A stretch of 64,000 nucleotides of DNA, from NCBI GenBank assembly GCA_019671135.1, contig JAHRHY010000023.1, forward strand, positions 124,001 to 188,000. Direction: 5' to 3'. Below are positions 58,306 through 64,000 of the stretch, in pieces (position 1 is the first letter of the stretch; each line of letters starts with the position of its first letter). The DNA comes from Linnemannia hyalina. Taxonomy: Eukaryota > Mortierellomycota > Mortierellomycetes > Mortierellales > Mortierellaceae. The position numbers and the translations under genes are program-made. The notes below the pieces were generated by a model. The model was not told the origin of the DNA. It ran no database searches and saw only the letters and a list, made by a program, of their open reading frames with translations.

Positions 58306-61300
58306 TTATGCAGCGTTCTGCGAGAGAGAGGTCAGGGCTTGCGCAGCATCGCGGTGGTGGTGGTGGCCATGTTGGTGGTGTTCACCGCCCTGGTCAACAG
58401 CCATCTCTTCATGGTGTGAAGAGGTCGCGGGGCTAAGGGGATGAGTGTGAGAGTGCCTGTGATGGTCTTCGTCGGCCTTGACGACCACGACAACAATTCC
58501 ACTATCGCGCTGCTGAAGGCGGTCTTCGTCATTGTTGCTACTGCTACTCTGATGGTGATCTTGTCCATTCTGGCTAGATTCCAATCGAGGCGACGACGAC
58601 GACTCGTCGTGCTGGCGAACACGCTTGATGGCCGACTCTTCAGCAATACCCTCATAAGTACCACTACCACTTTTGTGATGCGACGAAGGCGATGGCCGCT
58701 TACGCCGGTTGTTGGGGCTAGGGTACGACGATACTGTTGAAGCAACCGAAGAAGCAGGCGACACGGGCGTTGATTCTTCCTCCTTCGCCTCACGGATCAC
58801 CGAACCCTCCTTGGCCTTCTTGGTAGCGTTGGCAGCCGACGACTGCTGCTTTCCGGACTGAGCCTTTCCAGAGGTGCCAGATGTGCTACGCTTGCGCTGT
58901 ACATTCCAGGGCTCCTCTTGGATAAAGATGGGTTCAGGTCTTGGAGCGGTCGCAGCAGCAGGGTAGGGCGAAGTAGGCCGCTGCTGAGGAGAGTGGGGCG
59001 AAGGAGGCGCGTGGTGGTGATGAGGATGGTGGTGGTGAGGAGGAGGGGGGTGGTGAGGGTAACCATAGGAGGGATGGTAAGGGTAAGGGTATGGGTAGCC
59101 GTGAGGGTAGCCGTGGGGTGGCAAGTACTGTCCCTGGTGATGTGGTGGTGGAGGAGGAGCGGCAGCACCCTCTGGACCCTCATGGCCCCAATGGGGGTAA
59201 GGCGAGGTTCCTGCAGAAGACGCTGAAAGCGGACCCATGGAAGGAGAGCGAGACATCAGGGGCGACAGCATGAAGGGCGAGACAGGAGGTTGCTGTGGGT
59301 GTTGTTCTTCTTCGGAGCCTCGCTGAAGATACGGCGAGGTAGCGTGCTGGTTAGGGGACAGAGTGGGGCCACTGTGGTTGTTGGCTCTGCTGTCATGGGT
59401 AGAATGCTTATAAGATGGGTGGAGATGCTGAGGAGCAGGGATCTTCAGTGGTGGCAAGGTAGGGCCGGTGCGCTGGGTAGGACCGATCTTGTGATTGCTG
59501 GAACTCGATGGAATTGCAGCAGCGCGGAGGGTAGGAGAGCCAGGACGCACCTGAAAGTGCCTCTCACCAGAAGTACCCTCGACACGTACGGCTGGAGACT
59601 GGATGTTGAGGCTGGCCAATGAGGAGATAGGAGGAAGTGAAGGGGAGGTCGACATCGAGATGGTCTTCATGAACGGCGAGAGTTGCTGCTGAAGCTGCTG
59701 CTTGCTGCTGTTATCCTTAGTCTGGAAGGACCCCTGACGTGGAGAGGAGGAAGCGGTTGATGGGTTACTCTTGGGCGAAGCTGGGAAGGCGGGGTTGACA
59801 GGCGTAGTGCTTTCGCTGATCGAGGTGACGATAGTAGGGTGGGACTCGAGACTGTAAGGGTCAACGGAGGCAGCGCTGATCGAAATTGGTGGCGGCACAA
59901 GTGCTTCTCTGTAGGACGGGCGCTCGGTCTTTGGACTTGGGGCGTCGGTAACAACGAGCTGCGGGTGTCCCAGGACCTTGGAGGGTGTCAATCGAGGAGA
60001 GGCTGAGGCGGATTGCTTAGAGGAGGATGACACGGTGGGCGAAGATGTTCGGGAAGGGGTGTCGTTGCTGCTGGCTTCCTTCATGTCGTCGTCGGCATCC
60101 TCTTTCTTGACAGGATTTGCCTCGGCATTGTCTTCCATATCGACATCCATTGACATGCCTTGGTCCGCAGTCTCCGCGCTGCTGCTGTCAGAAGAGGCTG
60201 TGGCAGAGGGGACAACATCGATGACTTCGGGGAGCTTGAAGCCTTCGCTCTTGGCTGCATCAAGGGTCATTGCTAGGCCAGAGTTAGACTCGCTCAAGAA
60301 CTTGATGTGGGCCACTGCACCGCGAAGGACATTGACTCGATGGCACTTTGAGCTGGCCTCCTCAAGATGCTTGGGAGGGAGCAGATTTGTGAGATCGTCA
60401 ATCAACTATGAAGGGGAAAGTTTGATTGTAGACTAGGGTTAGAAAAGGCATCCTTCGAAGCAACAACAAACGGTGCGTGAGTAAATGCAGGGTGCAAGAT
60501 GCAGGAAGGCCTTTTTAAGTCGGATGGGGGAGGTAGAAAAAATAAAGGCAAGTCGCAAATGCAATTGCCAAAAAAAATAGAGCGGGCTAGAACAAGGAAG
60601 ATTATTGATGATAAACCATGTTCCTTTTCATTACCTGGTTGATACAATCTCGGCGCTTTCTTTCAACACGGTTGTGGGTCTCTCTCCGGCGCTGCAGCTT
60701 GTCAAGGGCAGTGCGAGCATCCATGGGCTTACGGTTGAGGATATTGACCCCAGCGAGATCGAACGACTTTGTGGTTTTGAAGGTCTCGGACGAGATGCTT
60801 CCTTCGAATCGAAACGTCTTGGGGACTGAGGTAGTTCCTGTTGCTGAAGAAGAGGCGCTTGCGCTGTCAAATGACTCGCTGCCCGCCTTTCCGGCCTTGG
60901 CCTTGCTGTTGCTGCTGGTAGCTGGTTTTGCCTTGATAGCCTTTGCTGACTCAGATAGCGTTTCTGCTGCTACTGCTGCTGTTGCTGACATTGAAGATGG
61001 CGCGGAAGGGTTGTGGGAGCCAGGTGGTGGTGGTGGATGGTGGCCAGAGGGGTGAGGTGGAGGATGATGGTAGGGAGGGTGTGATGACGAGTGTGCAGGG
61101 TATGGAGGAGGATAGGGTGCGCCGTAAGGGTGGTATGGGTAATGATGTGGGGGTGGAGGAGGAGGGCCATGATGATGGGGTGGAGGATGGCCATGATGAG
61201 GGGGCGGAGGAGGAGGGCCATGATGAGGGTGGTGTGGCGGTGGCGGAGGATGATGGTAGTAAGGAGAAGGTGGGGGATATGATGAAGAGTGGGCATGGTG

Positions 61301-61414
61301 AGGATGGCCATGGGAGTAGGTTGGTGGCGAAGTTGGGGGTTGACTGTGAGTCGGCGCCTGTAGACCGGGCCACGGTGCGTTATTTGGAGGGACCATCATG
61401 CTCTGGTTGGTCAT
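58306..61414 (-). CDS. bHLH transcription factor with His/Pro-rich N-terminus
   Basis: Exons 61414-60635 and 60405-58306; 959 residues. The bHLH domain straddles the intron. Basic region RRRETHNRVERKRRDCINQ (about 242-260) with the His-Glu-Arg pattern for E-box (CANNTG) contacts, helix 1 LIDDLTNLLP, a loop and helix 2 VNVLRGAVAHIKFLSE. The N-terminal half has a long Pro/His-rich low-complexity run (about 30-135) with no counterpart I know in named fungal bHLH factors. The C-terminal half is Ser/Pro-rich and acidic in places, with another His/Pro-rich run and a terminal His/Glu-rich end. Likely nuclear DNA-binding regulator; subtype (Ino4-, Cbf1- or SREBP-like) cannot be settled, though the basic region resembles USF/Cbf1-type factors. 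Confidence 0.88.
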
Positions 61415-64000
61415 TGCGAGGATGTCTTATGTATGAGAGTGAGAGTGAGAATAAGGGCGAGTGAGTGAGTAGGGAATAAGATATGTGAGTGCGAGTGAGA
61501 GTGTTGTGCAAGGGTAGGTTGGGGCAGACACGGGTGAAAGGACAAATTGGGACAATATGGACAGTTGGACAGAGAGGAAGTACTGGTAGAAGAGAGTGAA
61601 GGATGAGTAGAGTATATAAAGGAGGGGATATGAGGGAGGCAGGTATGAATGAGAGAGAGAATGAGAACGAATGAGTGAATGAGTGAATGAGTGAGTCAAG
61701 AGAAGAAGGATGGATGGAGGAAGGAGGAACGAAATAGACGTCGGAAAAGGGGAAGGGAGGATGGAGGATCAGATAAAAAAAAATCGGTTGTGGAAGGAAA
61801 GAAGGAAAGGGAGGAGTAGAAAGGAGGAGGGGAAGAGAAGGAAGGAAAGAAGAGAGAAAGAGAGGATGCGAAAATATTAAGGAACAAAGAAAGTAAGAAG
61901 AGGAGAGAATAATAATCCGTTTACCTCAATCACGTTTGGTCGAGAGTGAGCACGCAACACAAGACAACGATGGACGACGACGAACAAGTTTTTACCGAGA
62001 TTGGATTCTGCCCCTTTACCGAGGGTTTATCGAGGAAAAGAGCGAAAGACTAGATTAGCAACTGCTCAAAGCTCCAATAGTTTATTTATTTTGAACAAAG
62101 AATTGAATCCAGACCCCTTCCCTGCTAGTCTACGATTGGGCTTTTTTTTCCTTACTCTAATTTTTATATTGAAAAAGAAGGCTAAGGGGGCCACACGACC
62201 CCCTCCCACCATTTGGCATTTGGCCACAGCATGCAAGTAAAGAATGGCACAGGTGCAAAGTTGTTCCTGCTTTTGGCTGTCAGCCTGTGTTCCTCTCTTC
62301 TTTTTTTGGGATATCGGCTCCCTCCTCTCCCTCTCACCCCTTCGCTTTCTTATTGTTCTTTTTTTTTTTTAAAAGAAAAATACTATTCTCCGCTTTCTCA
62401 TTTCCTTCGATCCACGGCACCTCCATTTTGTTCTAAAACTACGAACCATCACCATCATCATCACCACCACTACACGTAAGGACCATTCCTTCACCATCAG
62501 TTATTTATGTCTGCTTTATCGCCGATAACCTAAACGCTCAGCCAGGTTACAGATCGCTTATTCACAACAACTGGGGTTGAGATGAGCAGCCAAAAGGAAC
62601 AAGGTCCATCCCGACGTCCACCGAGGAATGAAAGAGAAAAGAGGATTTCACCTGTTTGCTTGTTGATGGTTGCTTCGGAGGAGGATTTCGCAACCCTATA
62701 AAAAAATAAAAATAAAAGTTCGAGTCTATTGCTTACCTGGAATATCTCTTCAGTGAATATGTTCACACCCCCTCTCTTGCCTTACGCCACCACTGCCCTT
62801 TCACTCAGGACATGTACACAATAGCCATGAAATAGAAATCACGGAAGGGTTCGCCGTCTGTCTGTGCTCTCAAATGGCGTGCACGCTTTTTTTCCCTGTT
62901 TGAAAGGTTAAAACTGACTATCAAACCATCCAACCTTCATTTTTGTAACCATGGTCCAATGTTCAGCAAACTACATCCTTCCTCTCCTAAGGGCAATAGT
63001 AGCAGTAAAGTAAACGTAGTGGTGAGAACAAAACATTATTCACTCTTAATCGAATTTCTTGTGCACTTCTGTTTTATAGAATCTCATTTGTCGTGGTAAA
63101 TGAGGAACGGAATGTTCACAGGAAAAAAGAAAAAAAAACTTACCGAGAAAAGAGAAATGGGTAAGCAACAGAACGAAAGAACAAAAAAAATACTCTTTCA
63201 GAAGGGCTGATACATCTTACTTATCCTGCTTTTCTCATCTCTTTTTCCCTCTGTTGATTGTTGTGGTAGAAAAGCAGGGAACAGATGCAAAGAAACATTG
63301 AGCGGAATTGAATGTAGAATTGTTCGCCTGGAATATACAACAGCGCCAGGGATGCGAAAAAGGCAATGTGTAAAAGTCATTTGTTTGTTTTGTTTCTTTG
63401 GTGTCACTCTAGGTAATCTCAATCGAGGTAAAGAAGGAAGGGAGACCAAACCTTTTTGCAGAAGTCTGTCCCCCTTCATTCGCTATCGGTCGTTCACAGC
63501 CAAAAAGTCTCCATTGCATAGTTATAAAGACCCGATAGTCCAATTGGGCTAGGGGGTAAGTAAGGCAAAGCAGAACACAGAATGAGGCGAGGTAATAGAC
63601 ACAAATAATAACGCACATGAACGTTTGGAAAGACGAGAGATAGGTCTAAGGTTGGGCTTCACACACACAGACAAAATAAAAAAGCGCCGTTGCAGATAGG
63701 TTTCGTTTTTACTTGCCAGGGATATTCTAGATAGACAGGAATGGAAGAAGAGAGAGGGGGTGTGCTAAAGTGGTAAAAAGGGTCATTAACCTGGAGCGCA
63801 TGATTGAAAGGGGAATACAAGAGTGGTAGGATTGGTCTGCCCACCGGGTCTTTGACTTCCGCTTTTGGGAGTGGACCACATCGTCTGTATCTAGAATGGA
63901 CATGTTGGCTCTCGTTGTTCAGCAGGTGCTTGTCTCCTGTTTATTTTTGGACCAACCAAATTTGTCACTGTTGAACCTTCTAAAGAACATTCAGAAGGAA
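61415..64000. other. Upstream region of the bHLH gene to the window end, about 2.6 kb
   Basis: Strongly purine-biased between 61600 and 61880. Minus-strand donor-like GTAA words follow plausible exon ends at about 61924, 62736 and 63143, so a long spliced leader of the bHLH gene is possible. No coding region is supported on either strand. Confidence 0.5.

Noticed and set aside
63530..63600. tRNA-like start (GATAGTCCAATTGGGCTAGGGGG)
   Set aside because: It resembles a D-arm only; no anticodon arm, TpsiC arm or paired acceptor stem follows within 80 bases.

Overview
The window is nuclear DNA of a filamentous fungus, most likely an early-diverging Mucoromycota lineage close to Mortierella/Linnemannia. 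The lineage is inferred, not proven. The reasons are: short spliceosomal introns of about 90-130 bp with GTAAGT-like donors and TAG acceptors, long low-complexity intergenic DNA, a mitochondrial methylmalonyl-CoA epimerase, a GH9 glucanase, a RUS/DUF647 protein and many His/Pro/Ala-rich proteins. Exon coordinates were read by hand from splice signals and frame continuity.

Layout. 1-3 kb: 3' end of a TRM11 tRNA methyltransferase (+) facing a DAHP synthase (-). 5-9 kb: a 1312-residue eIF4E-domain protein (-). 13-15 kb: an SLC25A32/FLX1-type mitochondrial carrier (+). 15.6-18.6 kb: a small MIC12-like gene and SDHB (both -). 19-20.7 kb: a secreted precursor with six repeats separated by Lys-Arg (-), looking like a Kex2-processed peptide precursor. 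22.5-24.8 kb: a RUS-family protein (+).

24.86-35.12 kb is the most striking part. Two essentially identical arms of about 4.8 kb lie in inverted orientation around a 670-bp unique spacer (paired positions sum to 59975). Each arm carries five intronless paralogues of 60-63 residues in alternating orientation, so ten genes of an unrecognised family form one symmetric array. Each gene has a TATA box, shared upstream boxes and related 3' UTR words. The spacer holds a MITE-like foldback element and gives the two innermost genes different promoters although their coding regions are identical.

37-43 kb: a PMT2-like protein O-mannosyltransferase (+) converging with methylmalonyl-CoA epimerase (-). 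43.5-47.3 kb: a DEF1-like CUE/poly-Q protein (-). 48-51 kb: eIF2 gamma (+), with degenerate tandem repeats in one intron. 51-54 kb: a membrane-anchored GH9 glucanase locus (-) that carries two compensating frameshifts and an in-frame stop, so it looks decayed. 57-58 kb: a GPI-type chitin-binding protein (+). 58.3-61.4 kb: a His/Pro-rich bHLH transcription factor (-). The remaining long stretches are intergenic with simple repeats and no supportable gene.

Functionally the window mixes housekeeping genes (translation initiation, tRNA modification, TCA cycle, shikimate entry, mitochondrial transport, O-mannosylation, RNA polymerase II turnover) with lineage-specific secreted or wall-related genes and the palindromic small-protein array.
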